Source: Rhodothermales bacterium (GTDB lineage: Bacteria; Bacteroidota; Rhodothermia; Rhodothermales; VXPQ01). Taken from it: a DNA stretch of 64,000 nt. This document shows, in pieces, positions 25,454 to 34,542 of this stretch (its first letter is position 1; each line of letters starts with the position of its first letter). Position numbers and translations under genes: made by a program. The stretch lies in NCBI GenBank assembly GCA_951812335.1, contig OX638293.1:576501-640500 (forward strand). Reading direction: 5' to 3'. The notes beneath the pieces are model-generated. The model made no database searches and had not been told where the DNA came from. It was given only the letters and a program-made list of their open reading frames with translations.

Positions 25454-25771
25454 TCAACCGGGAAGTGTTCCGGACACGTCTTCCTTGTCGGGATTCCGGA
25501 AATAAATCTCGTTTTTCTCAAGTTCGCCGATAGCGACCTCGGAGGGTTTGGCGCGCTTCTCGTATTCCAGCGATACGCGGGCCTGTTCTTCCTGCATCCG
25601 GAGATTGTCCATCTCGGACGTAAAGCCTTCGTAATACGCCAGTTTCTCGTCAAGTTCAGCCTTCTGTCGCGCGGCTATTTGACGTGCACGCTTCGAAAGC
25701 ACCACGACGGTTTTGTACACATTGTCACTCTGCGCCGTCAGGTTTTCGATATCTATTGTCTTCATTCCCAT
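25454..25771 (-). CDS. rpoZ: RNA polymerase omega subunit, Bacteroidota type
   Basis: 105 residues from MGMKTIDIENL, with GGGAG just upstream; the frame also opens at a TTG at 25813. The conserved core is NVYKTVVVLSKRARQIAARQKAELDEKL, as in the Bacteroidota RpoZ family (RNA_pol_Rpb6-like), followed by an acidic, family-specific tail that ends near NPDKEDVSGTLPG. Omega aids assembly of the core RNA polymerase. It sits directly behind gmk, as in many bacteria. Confidence 0.85.
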   Translation of the reverse strand: MGMKTIDIENLTAQSDNVYKTVVVLSKRARQIAARQKAELDEKLAYYEGFTSEMDNLRMQEEQARVSLEYEKRAKPSEVAIGELEKNEIYFRNPDKEDVSGTLPG

Positions 25772-25809
25772 GGAAGGGCTCCCATATGCATTTTCATAAA
25801 TTTCGTAAT

Positions 25810-26388
25810 TCAACCCCTGATAAACCGGCGGACCACGCGCAAGGTTTCCTTGACAGCTCGCTCGATATCGTCGTTTTCGATAACCTTGTCCGCTTTCCTG
25901 GCGGCATCGAGTTCCCGACGCGCCCGGTCGAGTCGGACTCGAATGGTGTCTTCGTTTTCCGTGGCGCGTTCCCGGAGGCGTCGCCCAAGTTCCATGATAG
26001 ATGGGGGGCGAATAAAAACGATAAGCGCATCGTTGCCGAAGGCATTCTTTATTTTGAAGGCGCCGTCGATGTCGATATCGAGCAATACCGGGTTTTCTGT
26101 GCTGGCGCCTTCCAGCTCGGACCGCAGCGTGCCGTACAAACGCCCCGGATACACCTCTTCATGTTCGAGCATCTCGCCGGAGTGTATAAGCGCCTGGAAC
26201 TCCTGGTGTGAAATAAAGTGGTAGTCCTTACCATCCTCTTCCTCAGGACGCCGAGGTCTCGTGGTGGCCGATACCGAAAAGCGAAAAACCGGTATGGCGG
26301 CCATGATCCGGCTGGCTATCGTCGTTTTGCCGGAGCCGCTCGGGGCCGTGAGTACTACAATGCGCGGGGTATGGTCGGGGGAGTTCAT
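25810..26388 (-). CDS. gmk: guanylate kinase
   Basis: 192 residues. Phosphorylates GMP to GDP with ATP. P-loop APSGSGKTT near the start; GMP-binding signature FSVSATTRPRRPEEEDGKDYHFIS; LLDIDIDGA with DxD; lid region LGRRLRERATENEDTIRVRLDRA. Overlaps yicC by four bases (ATGA), a sign of translational coupling, and its end abuts the rpoZ frame. Confidence 0.96.
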   Translation of the reverse strand: MNSPDHTPRIVVLTAPSGSGKTTIASRIMAAIPVFRFSVSATTRPRRPEEEDGKDYHFISHQEFQALIHSGEMLEHEEVYPGRLYGTLRSELEGASTENPVLLDIDIDGAFKIKNAFGNDALIVFIRPPSIMELGRRLRERATENEDTIRVRLDRARRELDAARKADKVIENDDIERAVKETLRVVRRFIRG

Positions 26389-27266
26389 TCCACGTTCTGT
26401 ACTTGCTCGCGAATTTTTTCCAGTTCGTCCTTCATGGCTACTGCAAGGCAGGAAATCTCCGTGTCTCCGGATTTGGATCCGAGCGTATTCACTTCACGAT
26501 GTATTTCCTGTGCAATGAAATTAAGCTTGCGGCCTTCGGCATGTTCGCTTGCGAGGCACTTCCGGAACAGGTTCAAGTGAGATTTCAGGCGCACGCATTC
26601 CTCTGTAACGTCCAGGCGTTCAGCCAGTATCGCTATTTCCAGTTCCAGACGGTGGGGGTCGATACGGTTGTCTTCGAGCATCTCGGAGACCCGTTGGCGT
26701 AAACGCTCACGCGCGCTTTCGACTCGCTTTGGCGCGTGTGTTTCGGCCTGCTCCAGCAGCAGGTCGATAGCCTGTAGTCGTTGTTCCATGTCTTGCAGGA
26801 GGGCGTCTCCTTCGAGACGCCGCATGGCTTGCAGGTTGGCTATTGCCTTGTCGAGCGCTTGTTCCGAGGCGTTCCACCCTTGGGTCGTTTCTTCGGGCGA
26901 AACCTCCGTCGTCTGAAAAATATCGGAATATATCAAGAGATGCTTGAGTCGAATCGGTTCGGCTAGTTCGGCCTTTTCACGCAGCTCATTGAGCAGTTCC
27001 ATGCAGTGCCTTACGCCTTCGGGGTTTATCCGGAGGGAAGCGAGTCGATCTCGTGCAGTCTCTACCTGAATGTGGGCGGTGATTCGGCCCCGTGCGAAGT
27101 TCTTTTTGATGCGGGCCTGGATTTCCGATTCGTATTCGCTCAGGCTGCGCGGCAGACGTACCGATACTTCACAGAAGCGATTGTTGACCGAACGAAGTTC
27201 GACGGTCGACGACGTGCCGTTTACTTCCGCTTCGCCAAGACCGAAACCGGTCATGCTGTGTATCAT
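26385..27266 (-). CDS. yicC: YicC-family endoribonuclease
   Basis: 293 residues. The N-terminal MIHSMTGFGLGEAEVNG and the C-terminal NLFRKCLASEHAEGRKLNFIAQEIHREVNTLGSKSGDTEIS are diagnostic of YicC/YloC. The family has been shown in E. coli to be an endoribonuclease. Together with gmk and rpoZ it forms a widely conserved trio; it overlaps gmk by four bases. It starts about 80 bases from a tRNA-Ser gene on the same strand. Confidence 0.93.
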   Translation of the reverse strand: MIHSMTGFGLGEAEVNGTSSTVELRSVNNRFCEVSVRLPRSLSEYESEIQARIKKNFARGRITAHIQVETARDRLASLRINPEGVRHCMELLNELREKAELAEPIRLKHLLIYSDIFQTTEVSPEETTQGWNASEQALDKAIANLQAMRRLEGDALLQDMEQRLQAIDLLLEQAETHAPKRVESARERLRQRVSEMLEDNRIDPHRLELEIAILAERLDVTEECVRLKSHLNLFRKCLASEHAEGRKLNFIAQEIHREVNTLGSKSGDTEISCLAVAMKDELEKIREQVQNVE

Positions 27267-27347
27267 GGAGGCGGGTATTCATATGAGCAATGGAAACGGT
27301 CCGAAATTTTTCGGTTCGGTTTCCTGCAGTCAGGCCGCAGAAACAGA

Positions 27348-27437
<90 letters not shown>

Positions 27438-27532
27438 GGGGCATGGTAAACGGTCGCTTGTACTTGAAGAGCCACGGAGTTCGTTCCGGGATATTGCTGT
27501 GCCAGGGCTGTGTTGCCTGATGCAAGGCCGGA

Positions 27533-28102
27533 TTATACCTCCATAATTTCTTCTTCCTTGCGGGCGGTAAGCGAGTCGACAAGGTTTGTCAAACGGTCCG
27601 TGATTTCCTGCAGTTGCTCCCCTCCTTCGAACAGCATGTCTTCCGGAATATGCTCTGCCTCGCCCATCTTGCGCATTTTGTCCTTGACGTCGCGGCGAAT
27701 ATTGCGAATTCCGATCTTGGCTTCTTCTCCTCGGCTTTTTGCCGTTTTGACGAGATTCCTTCGCCGCTCCTCCGAAAGCGGCGGCACCGGGATGCGAATC
27801 ATGGCGCCGTCGTTCGACGGATTGAGTCCCGTGTTAGACGCTATAATGCTTTTTTCGATCGCTTCGAGCGCACCTCGGTCCCACGGTTGAATGGTGAGCA
27901 AGTCGGGCTGTGGGGCGCCGATGCTCGCAATCTGGTTCAGCGGAGTTTGGGCGCCGTAGTAGTTCACCCGGAGGTTGTCGATCATGGCCGGTGCAGCTCG
28001 CCCCGCCCGGATGCCATGTAGTTCGCCTCGCAACCATTCGAGACTTTTCTCCATGTGTTCTTCGGCCTCTTGCAGGAGCGCCTTGAGATGCTCATTGATC
28101 AT
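27533..28102 (-). CDS. frr: ribosome recycling factor
   Basis: 189 residues. The family three-helix bundle: MEKSLEWLRGELHGIRAGRAAPAMIDNLRVNYYGAQTPLNQIAS then TIQPWDRGALEAIEKSI then NDGAMIRIPVPPLSEERRRNLVKTAK. It splits post-termination ribosomes with EF-G. Last of the rplM-rpsI-rpsB-tsf-pyrH-frr run. Confidence 0.97.
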   Translation of the reverse strand: MINEHLKALLQEAEEHMEKSLEWLRGELHGIRAGRAAPAMIDNLRVNYYGAQTPLNQIASIGAPQPDLLTIQPWDRGALEAIEKSIIASNTGLNPSNDGAMIRIPVPPLSEERRRNLVKTAKSRGEEAKIGIRNIRRDVKDKMRKMGEAEHIPEDMLFEGGEQLQEITDRLTNLVDSLTARKEEEIMEV

Positions 28103-28155
28103 GGCTGGATTCGTGTGAAGTAGAGCATGTCCGTTCCTGGATGCCCCTCGAGTTT

Positions 28156-28908
28156 TCAGGTCGCCGTCGCCGGGTTTTTGTTCCAGTGGACGACAGTGCC
28201 GATGCGCTTGCCGGAAACGATGCTTTGCAGATTGCCCGACTCATTCATATTGAACACAAGGATCGGCAGTTTCGATTCACGGCAGAGGGTAAAGGCGGTA
28301 ATATCCATGACGCGGAGATCCCTGCGAATGACCTCGTCCCCGGTAATTTCATCGTACATTTTCGCATCCGGATCGGCTTCGGGATCCGCCGAGAAAATGC
28401 CTGCGACACGCGTACCTTTCAGCAGGGCATCGGCTTCGATTTCGAGGGCCCGAAGCGCAGCGGCCGTGTCGGTCGTGAAGTACGGATTCCCTGTGCCGGC
28501 GCCGAAAATGACCACCCGTCCTTTTTCCAGGTGGCGGATAGCCCGGCGGCGGATGAACGACTCCGCGATTTCCTCCATCTTTATACTGGATTGTAACCGT
28601 GTCCGGAGGCCCGCTTGCTCGAGAGCGTCTTGCAACGCCATGGCGTTGATCATGGTGGCGAGCATACCCATATAATCGGCATGTGCGCGGGTCATGCCGG
28701 CGTGGGTGGTTCGAACGCCGCGAAAAATGTTGCCGCCGCCGATTACGACCGCCACCTCTATCCCGCGTTCGACGACGGTTTCGATCTCCCGGGCGTATCC
28801 GGCAAGCACATCGGGATCGATGCCGTACGACCGGGCGCCCAGCAACGCTTCCCCGCTCAGCTTGAGCAGAATACGCTTGTATGCGCTGCGATGCGTATCG
28901 CTTGCCAT
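28156..28908 (-). CDS. pyrH: UMP kinase
   Basis: 250 residues, amino-acid kinase fold. Motifs are [14 protein letters not shown] at the start, [52 protein letters not shown] and the C-terminal TVVHWNK-type end. It phosphorylates UMP with ATP and is regulated by GTP/UTP in known homologues. Lies 25 bases downstream of tsf and 54 upstream of frr. Confidence 0.96.
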   Translation of the reverse strand: MASDTHRSAYKRILLKLSGEALLGARSYGIDPDVLAGYAREIETVVERGIEVAVVIGGGNIFRGVRTTHAGMTRAHADYMGMLATMINAMALQDALEQAGLRTRLQSSIKMEEIAESFIRRRAIRHLEKGRVVIFGAGTGNPYFTTDTAAALRALEIEADALLKGTRVAGIFSADPEADPDAKMYDEITGDEVIRRDLRVMDITAFTLCRESKLPILVFNMNESGNLQSIVSGKRIGTVVHWNKNPATAT

Positions 28909-28933
28909 GATTTCGTTGAGGGGGGTGAGGAGA

Positions 28934-29764
28934 TTATTCTCCCAGCGCGAAACGAACGAACCGGCGTACGCCAGCCCCTGCTTTATGTAGCATCGCCTTT
29001 ACGCTCATCGAGGAATCCTTGACGAAAGGTTGTTCAATCAACACGTGATCCCTGAAGTACCGTTCCAGCTTACCGTTGGCGATTCGGTCAATAATGTGAT
29101 CCGGCTTCCCTTCGTTTCGGGCGGATTCCCGTGCGATCTCAAGCTCTTTCTCCTTGACGCTCTCGGGGACGTCGTCCTTGGCGGTTGCGATGGGGTTCAT
29201 GGCGGCCACCTGCATGGCCACGTCGGTTCCGGCGTCTTCCACCTGACCGTTGCCGTACATGTCCACAAGGACACCTAGCCGGGAACCGGGGTGAACATAG
29301 GCAACGATTTGCCCGTCCTCGCTTTCAAGCAGGGCTAGCCGGCGCGCGACAATCTTTTCGCCGATCTTACCCGTTGCTTCCAACAGGGTCTGTTCCACCG
29401 TCCGGCCTCCGGCAAACTCCACGCCTTGCAATGCATCGGTGTCTTGCGGGGCTTTTTCCAGTACAATCCGGGCAATTGCCTCGGCAAGTTGTCCGAATTC
29501 CTCGTTCCTTGCGACAAAGTCCGTTTCGCAATTGAGTTCGAGGAGCGCTCCCCTTTTCCCGTTGTTGGAAAGCGCAGCCACGACAAGGCCTTCGTTGGCT
29601 TCCCGGGCGGCTCGTTTCTCCGCCACCTTCTGTCCTTTTTTCCGCAAAATATCCACGGCGGCTTCCAGATCGCCGTTCGCTTCCTGGAGCGCTTTTTTGC
29701 AATCCATCATACCGACCCCCGTGATATCACGGAGTTTCTTGACGTCGGCGGCCGTTATAGTCAT
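28934..29764 (-). CDS. tsf: translation elongation factor Ts
   Basis: 276 residues. UBA-like N-terminus ([41 protein letters not shown]) followed by the EF-Tu-binding [14 protein letters not shown] and the dimerisation core ending [15 protein letters not shown]. Acts as GDP exchange factor for EF-Tu. It follows rpsB by 70 bases in the conserved rpsB-tsf pair. Confidence 0.97.
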   Translation of the reverse strand: MTITAADVKKLRDITGVGMMDCKKALQEANGDLEAAVDILRKKGQKVAEKRAAREANEGLVVAALSNNGKRGALLELNCETDFVARNEEFGQLAEAIARIVLEKAPQDTDALQGVEFAGGRTVEQTLLEATGKIGEKIVARRLALLESEDGQIVAYVHPGSRLGVLVDMYGNGQVEDAGTDVAMQVAAMNPIATAKDDVPESVKEKELEIARESARNEGKPDHIIDRIANGKLERYFRDHVLIEQPFVKDSSMSVKAMLHKAGAGVRRFVRFALGE

Positions 29765-29834
29765 AGTCGTTTCTAGTCTTCAAAGAGGAATTCGCCAAAG
29801 GGGCGATCCGGCTGCTGCGAGGATCGCCGGATCG

Positions 29835-30641
29835 TCAGGATTTCCGCTTGTTGTCTTCGTGGGCTTCCTTGATTTCTTTCGCGCGCTTGCCTTCGTTCAC
29901 CGCATTGGCGATGACGGAGGTGACAAGCTGGATCGACTTGAGCGCGTCGTCATTGGCCGGGATCGGGTAATCGACCAGGTCCGGATCGCAGTTCGTATCG
30001 ATCATTGCAATGATCGGTATGCCAAGTTTGCGTGCCTCTTTTACGGCAATGTGTTCCCGATTGATGTCCACCACGAAAGCCGCTCCCGGCAGACGCGGCA
30101 TGGTGGCTATGCCGCTGAGCACCTTCACGAGTTTTCCGTGTTCGCGGGTGTGCATCAGCCGCTCCTTTTTCTTGAGCGTCTGGAAAGATTCGCCTTCCTC
30201 GAATCGGGCCAATTCGTCCATTCGCCGGATACTCCCGCGAATAGTCTGAAAATTCGTCAGTGTGCCCCCAAGCCAGCGTTCAACCACGTACGGAGAATCG
30301 CACGATATCGCATAGTTACGGACCGTTTCCCTGGCCTGTTTTTTTGTGCCTACGAAGAGGAGCGACTTGCCGATGCGCGCAAAACGGGCGGCCGCCTCTG
30401 CTGCGGTGTTCAGCATCGCCTGCGTTTGCATCAGGTCGATGATATGGATGTTGTTCCGCTGCATGAAGATGTATTTCTTCATCTTCGGATTCCAGCGGGA
30501 TGTGAGGTGCCCGAAATGCGTACCTGCTTTAAGGAGTTGCTCAATGCTGACCTGGTGTCCGGATTTCTGTCCGGTTTCAGGGATGTCCTGCGGGGTTGCT
30601 CCGGGTTTGGAGACGGTCGTTGCGGGTGTCGTTTCGCTCAT
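29835..30641 (-). CDS. rpsB: 30S ribosomal protein S2
   Basis: 268 residues with a ~25-residue non-conserved N-terminal extension (TPATTVSKPGATPQDIPETG). Core motifs: LLKAGTHFGHLTSRWNPKMKKYIFMQRNNIHIIDL, FVGTKKQA, RWLGGTLTNFQTI, DINREHIAVKEARKLGIPIIAMIDTNCDPDLVDYPIPANDDA. Followed by tsf. Whether the initial ATG or an internal start is used is not clear, but no better ATG lies before the core. Confidence 0.96.
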   Translation of the reverse strand: MSETTPATTVSKPGATPQDIPETGQKSGHQVSIEQLLKAGTHFGHLTSRWNPKMKKYIFMQRNNIHIIDLMQTQAMLNTAAEAAARFARIGKSLLFVGTKKQARETVRNYAISCDSPYVVERWLGGTLTNFQTIRGSIRRMDELARFEEGESFQTLKKKERLMHTREHGKLVKVLSGIATMPRLPGAAFVVDINREHIAVKEARKLGIPIIAMIDTNCDPDLVDYPIPANDDALKSIQLVTSVIANAVNEGKRAKEIKEAHEDNKRKS

Positions 30642-30770
30642 TGAACAGGGCGGAATCCGCCGGGTTTGTTCCTCTACCGCCGTCTTTCATGAAACATGAC
30701 CGGCGCACCGGCCACCCCGTTGCATGTCAGGCGGTATGTGTGATTAAAAACAGTTTGTCCGGTGCATGCG

Positions 30771-31166
30771 TTACCGCTTGCTGAACTGGAACCGTTTGCG
30801 GGCCTTCGGACGACCGTACTTCTTGCGTTCGACCATGCGGTCGTCCCGGGTAAGCAGGCTGGCGTCGCGAAGAGGTTTCCTGAAATCTCCGTTGAAATCG
30901 ATCAACGCACGAGCAACGCCGAGACGGATGGCTTCGACCTGTCCCGTCAATCCTCCCCCTTTTACATTGACCAGTACGTCGAATTGTCCGGTTGTACCGG
31001 TTGCCTCAAAGGGCTGGAAGATGATCTTGCGCCGCCAATCTAGCGGAAAATACTCTTCGTAGGGACGGCGATTTACCGTTACCTGACCGTTGCCGTTGCG
31101 CAGATAGACGCGCGCGGTGGATGTTTTCCGACGGCCTATGCCGATGTGCTGAGCGGGTCCTGCCAT
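30771..31166 (-). CDS. rpsI: 30S ribosomal protein S9
   Basis: 131 residues. [24 protein letters not shown] near the start and the basic tail [24 protein letters not shown] are diagnostic; the terminal lysine-arginine reaches the P-site tRNA in known ribosomes. It is 27 bases behind rplM in the standard rplM-rpsI pair. Confidence 0.97.
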   Translation of the reverse strand: MAGPAQHIGIGRRKTSTARVYLRNGNGQVTVNRRPYEEYFPLDWRRKIIFQPFEATGTTGQFDVLVNVKGGGLTGQVEAIRLGVARALIDFNGDFRKPLRDASLLTRDDRMVERKKYGRPKARKRFQFSKR

Positions 31167-31193
31167 GAACTAAGAAGTCGTCGTTTCGCTGGT

Positions 31194-31637
31194 TTATATG
31201 GCGAGTTCTTTCGGTTGCTGCGCCGCGTGCGGATGATCCGGGCCGGCGTACACCTTCAGTTTTTTAAGCATCTGACGGCCAAGGGGGCCTTTCGGCATCA
31301 TTCCCCGGACGGCGTTCCGCACAATAAAATCCGGTTTGGAGGCGCGCATTTCCTCGGGCGTTGCGAATCGCCCGCCGCCGGGATACCCAGTGTAACGAAA
31401 GTACTCTTTCGCCGTTTCCTTGTTGCCGGTGAGGCGGACTTTGTCCGCATTTACGACAATCACAAAATCGCCGGTATCCACATGGGGCGTGAAACGCGGG
31501 TTGTGTTTTCCGCGCAGAATAGAGGCGATGCGCGATGCAAGCCGTCCCACTACCTGATGCCTGGCATCGACGACGTACCAGGTGCGCTCCAGGTCGCCGG
31601 GCTTGGCGGAATACGTTTTGAAACTGTTCGCATCCAT
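31194..31637 (-). CDS. rplM: 50S ribosomal protein L13
   Basis: 147 residues from [12 protein letters not shown]; a further ATG four codons upstream (31649) is possible. Core: [49 protein letters not shown] and [12 protein letters not shown], then [31 protein letters not shown]. First gene of the ribosomal run. Confidence 0.96.
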   Translation of the reverse strand: MDANSFKTYSAKPGDLERTWYVVDARHQVVGRLASRIASILRGKHNPRFTPHVDTGDFVIVVNADKVRLTGNKETAKEYFRYTGYPGGGRFATPEEMRASKPDFIVRNAVRGMMPKGPLGRQMLKKLKVYAGPDHPHAAQQPKELAI

Positions 31638-31649
31638 GTGTAAAATCAT

Positions 31650-31962
31650 TTATCTTGTGTCCCTACGCAGCACATCCTTGCCTGATGCCACCGCGCAAGC
31701 GCCAATCAAGGCGGTTCCGTGGCGTCGGATCATTCCAGTGGAGTGCCCGGACGACTCCGAAGACACCCGTTTACGAATCATCGTAGCCCAATAAGATACG
31801 ATCTTTGGAGTATTGCGTCAAGTCTTTCCACACAGATGCTGACCGTCATTTCATGCAGCGGTCTTGTGGCGTCTTTGATCGGCCGGAACCCACTTTGAAA
31901 GCGTGGCTCGTGCGGGTTTTTCCGCCGTCCGCTTTATTTCTATACCCGCCGCCGGGTTATCG
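31650..31962. other. intergenic region, no gene recognised
   Basis: About 310 bases between the divergent rplM and sigma-factor starts. Promoters for both must lie here, but I see no clear -35/-10 pair, hairpin or repeat. The short open frames in it have no recognisable content. Confidence 0.5.
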
Positions 31963-32589
31963 ATGCCGTACTCATCCTTTGAGTCGCTGGACGAATTGGT
32001 GGCCGCCCTGCCTTTTCGCCTCGACGACATTTCCGCCATAAACGCAACCTATTTACGCTGGCACGCCTCACGAAACGCCCATGAGCGCGAGGTGATTCAA
32101 TTATGGACGTACTGTTTCATCCGAAGATATTTTCTGGTGAAATTTGTTCAGGAAGCATCCTGGAGCGCAGTGGACCTGGATGCGATCATCGAAACCGCGT
32201 TTCGCAAAACGGAAACGCGGGAAACCCAGATCAGGGAGCCGTCGCGTTATGCGAGTTGGGTCAGCGTGGTGTGCAAGAATACGTTCCGCAATTACCTCCG
32301 CTCGAAGCGCCACCAGATACCGCTTGAGCATGCCCCGTCACTATCTCTCGCAGCGGAACCGCCGGTTGCCTACAATGAACCCGGAACGAGACAACGAGCC
32401 CTGGCCCGCGCCATCGATAAGCTTCCGCCTCATCTGCGTTCTTGCGTGCGGCTTCGCTTTCTCTCCGGGTTATCGTATGCGGAGATCGCGCAACGGACGG
32501 GTCGACCGGTTGCAACCATTCGTGCATTCATTTACAAAGCGATCAAACGTTTGCGGGAAGATGCGGAATTTCGAAAAAATTTCGAATAA
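31963..32589 (+). CDS. sigma-70-family (ECF-like) RNA polymerase sigma factor
   Basis: 208 residues from MPYSSFESL; an upstream in-frame ATG at 31903 is less likely. Region 2-like helices lie at about 50-125 (WASVVCKNTFRNYLRSKRH), and region 4 with its helix-turn-helix at about 148-200 (AIDKLPPHLRSCVRLRFLSGLSYAEIAQRTGRPVATIRAFIYKAIKRLRED). The size and two-domain form fit a group-4 sigma, though region 2 is divergent. No clear anti-sigma lies next to it; a small membrane protein gene follows, after a 156-bp repeat that starts two bases past the stop. Confidence 0.82.
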   Translation: MPYSSFESLDELVAALPFRLDDISAINATYLRWHASRNAHEREVIQLWTYCFIRRYFLVKFVQEASWSAVDLDAIIETAFRKTETRETQIREPSRYASWVSVVCKNTFRNYLRSKRHQIPLEHAPSLSLAAEPPVAYNEPGTRQRALARAIDKLPPHLRSCVRLRFLSGLSYAEIAQRTGRPVATIRAFIYKAIKRLREDAEFRKNFE

Positions 32590-32590
32590 A

Positions 32591-32746
32591 GGGTACTCTG
32601 ATTAAGTCCGCACCCTCCCGAAGGGTACGTCACGTCCGCGACGCCCCGAATCTGCAGTGTTTTCCGCTGATTCCGACGCTGGAATCATGATGTCCTTTAC
32701 GCACGAAAGTGAAGTGCCGGGCGAAGTGGTTTTGATCGGAGTATCC
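32591..32746 (-). repeat. MITE-like repeat, internally deleted copy C (156 bp)
   Basis: Read on the minus strand it begins GGATACTCCGATCAAAACC and shares the left ~120 bases with copy B (CACTTCGCCCGGCACTTC, CATCATGATTCCA, CCCTTCGGGAGG). It then jumps to the right end GCGGACTTAATCAGAGTACCC, lacking the whole G+C-rich hairpin. Both terminal repeats remain, with one changed base. It begins two bases after the sigma-factor stop. Confidence 0.8.
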
Positions 32747-32864
32747 TAAAGCAATGTATCTGGAGTAGGGCACGTTTTTGTTCGTCAGGTGTTAAGAATG
32801 CTGTATATGGGGTTGTTGTGTAGTGTGAGCTCCCCCGTTCCTAACTGATGCTTCGAGCAGGGCT

Positions 32865-33308
32865 ATGGACGAGAAGACACGACGGTCCCCAATCGATAAA
32901 GCCCTGGCGGTTCTTGCCGTTATGCACGATCGGGGCGCAGCAAGCATGTCGGTCGAGTCGATCGCTGCGTTGAAGCGCCTGGAACGATCCGTTCAGTGTT
33001 GTCCCTCGCTAAAGACGCGCTATGAACGTATGCGGCGCCGGCGAGACGAACTGGAAGCCTCTTCGTCCGCCGGGAGGCAATTTCGCGAACTGACAGGGAA
33101 AAACCCTGCGATTTTGCAGCAATCCTCTCCTGCTGCCTCGCGGGATTCCCGGCGGAAAAAGTTTCGGACACGTGAACAGGCGGACGCCCTTTCGCGATGT
33201 CTGGTTCTATGCTTGCTGGCCTTCCTGTCGGTATGGGTGCTGTGTCTGTTCGCCTCCCGGGGTGGCAAAGGCGAAAGCGTGACGGCGCCGGGCACGGGGC
33301 CCCGCTGA
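32865..33308 (+). CDS. hypothetical protein with one C-terminal membrane helix
   Basis: 147 residues. Charged, helical N-terminal ~110 residues (KRLERSVQCCPSLKTRYERMRRRRDELEAS) then a single membrane span (about 113-131, LSRCLVLCLLAFLSVWVLCLF) and a short tail. I recognise no family. It follows the sigma factor in the same direction with a repeat between, so a regulatory partner (tail-anchored anti-sigma-like) is one guess, unsupported by any motif. It converges on dnaN, four bases apart, which agrees with a true gene end. Confidence 0.5.
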   Translation: MDEKTRRSPIDKALAVLAVMHDRGAASMSVESIAALKRLERSVQCCPSLKTRYERMRRRRDELEASSSAGRQFRELTGKNPAILQQSSPAASRDSRRKKFRTREQADALSRCLVLCLLAFLSVWVLCLFASRGGKGESVTAPGTGPR

Positions 33309-33312
33309 TCTG

Positions 33313-34431
33313 TCAGTTGTTCAACATCACCGGCATGATGAGCATCAAGACATGTTCACCGTCCCGCTGGGTTTGCGGCGTAACGACGCCGGCGCGGTTC
33401 GGGGAACTGAACTCGATGACGACTTCATCGTCGTCGATATGCCCAAGGACCTCGTTCAGATAGGTTGCATTGAATCCGATAGCCATCGGTTCGCTGTTAT
33501 ATTCGCATGGTACGGTTTCATGCGCTTCGCTCGCTCGCTCAATATCCTGCGCATCGATTTCGATGTGGTTTGCGCTGAGTTTCAGGCGTATCTGAGGCGT
33601 TAGACTGGACGAATACAGACTAACGCGTTTCACGGCGGCGAGCAGGGCGTTCCGTTCCACAAGAATCCGCTTGTCGTTGTCTTTCGGAATAACGGCTTCG
33701 TAATTGGGGTACGCTTCGGCGATAAGCCGCACAAGAATACGCGTATCGCCGGCAACGAAGCCCGCATACCCTGCGTCCACGAGGATCGTACATGTTTCTC
33801 CCGAGAGGGCCTTGCTGGCCAGTGAGATGGCTTTTTCCGGAATGATGAAGTTGACATCTTCCTGCGCCGTCATGGAATCGATTTGCATACGGACAAGGCG
33901 GTGCCCGTCCGTCGCAACCGCACGTCCCGGTTCTGGCCCGATCTGAAAATACACCCCCATCATGGCTGGGCGCAGTGCGTCCTTGCTGACAGCGAAACTG
34001 GTCTTGTCGATCGCACGCCGGATCAGATCGCCGGTTGTTTCTATGCTGTGTTCCGGGTCGAGTTCGGGTAGGGATGGGTAGTCGCTTCCATCGTGCCCGG
34101 ACATTTTGTATTCGCCCACATCGGTTTTTAGCACGATCCGAAATTCGTCATCCGCCTCGAAGGAGATCGGTACTTCGGGCAGAGCGCGCAGCGTGTCGAG
34201 CAGGCGCCGGGCCGGCACGGCAATGCGTCGGACCGGGTTCTCTTCAAATTGCACTTCGACCCGTTGCACGATAGTGACTTCCAGGTCCGTTGCGCTCAGG
34301 CCGAGGCACGTTTCGTCAGCCTGTTCGAAAAGAATGCACTCCAGGATGGGTAGGGTGCTTTTTGTGGGGACGGCTCCCCCGGCGGTAGTCAGCGCCTTGA
34401 GGAGATCGGCGCTGGAGGCGGTAAATTTCAT
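33313..34431 (-). CDS. dnaN: DNA polymerase III beta subunit (sliding clamp)
   Basis: 372 residues. Typical triple-domain clamp: MKFTASSADLLKALTTAGGAVPTKSTLPILECILFE; later GHDGSDYPSLP and SRTKASFAVSKDALRPAMMGVYF-type second domain; C-terminal FNATYLNEVLGHIDDDEVVIEFSSPNRAGVVTP and the final LMLIMPVMLNN. It binds polymerase and partner proteins through clamp-binding peptides. Directly downstream of dnaA, the usual order. Confidence 0.97.
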   Translation of the reverse strand: MKFTASSADLLKALTTAGGAVPTKSTLPILECILFEQADETCLGLSATDLEVTIVQRVEVQFEENPVRRIAVPARRLLDTLRALPEVPISFEADDEFRIVLKTDVGEYKMSGHDGSDYPSLPELDPEHSIETTGDLIRRAIDKTSFAVSKDALRPAMMGVYFQIGPEPGRAVATDGHRLVRMQIDSMTAQEDVNFIIPEKAISLASKALSGETCTILVDAGYAGFVAGDTRILVRLIAEAYPNYEAVIPKDNDKRILVERNALLAAVKRVSLYSSSLTPQIRLKLSANHIEIDAQDIERASEAHETVPCEYNSEPMAIGFNATYLNEVLGHIDDDEVVIEFSSPNRAGVVTPQTQRDGEHVLMLIMPVMLNN

Positions 34432-34542
34432 AGTGTTAATGTATCGATCCCTTAAGTGGCAAGTGTACGACGGCTTGCGTCACTACGATTAGCGAAATAG
34501 CCATGCCCAGGTTCCCAAGATAGCAATGCGCGGGCGAAAGAA

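Noticed and set aside
33165..33185. A parS-like CACGTG site inside the small membrane protein gene
   Set aside because: Only the CACGTG core and a few flanking bases match, with several mismatches. The site at 63395 is the only full match.
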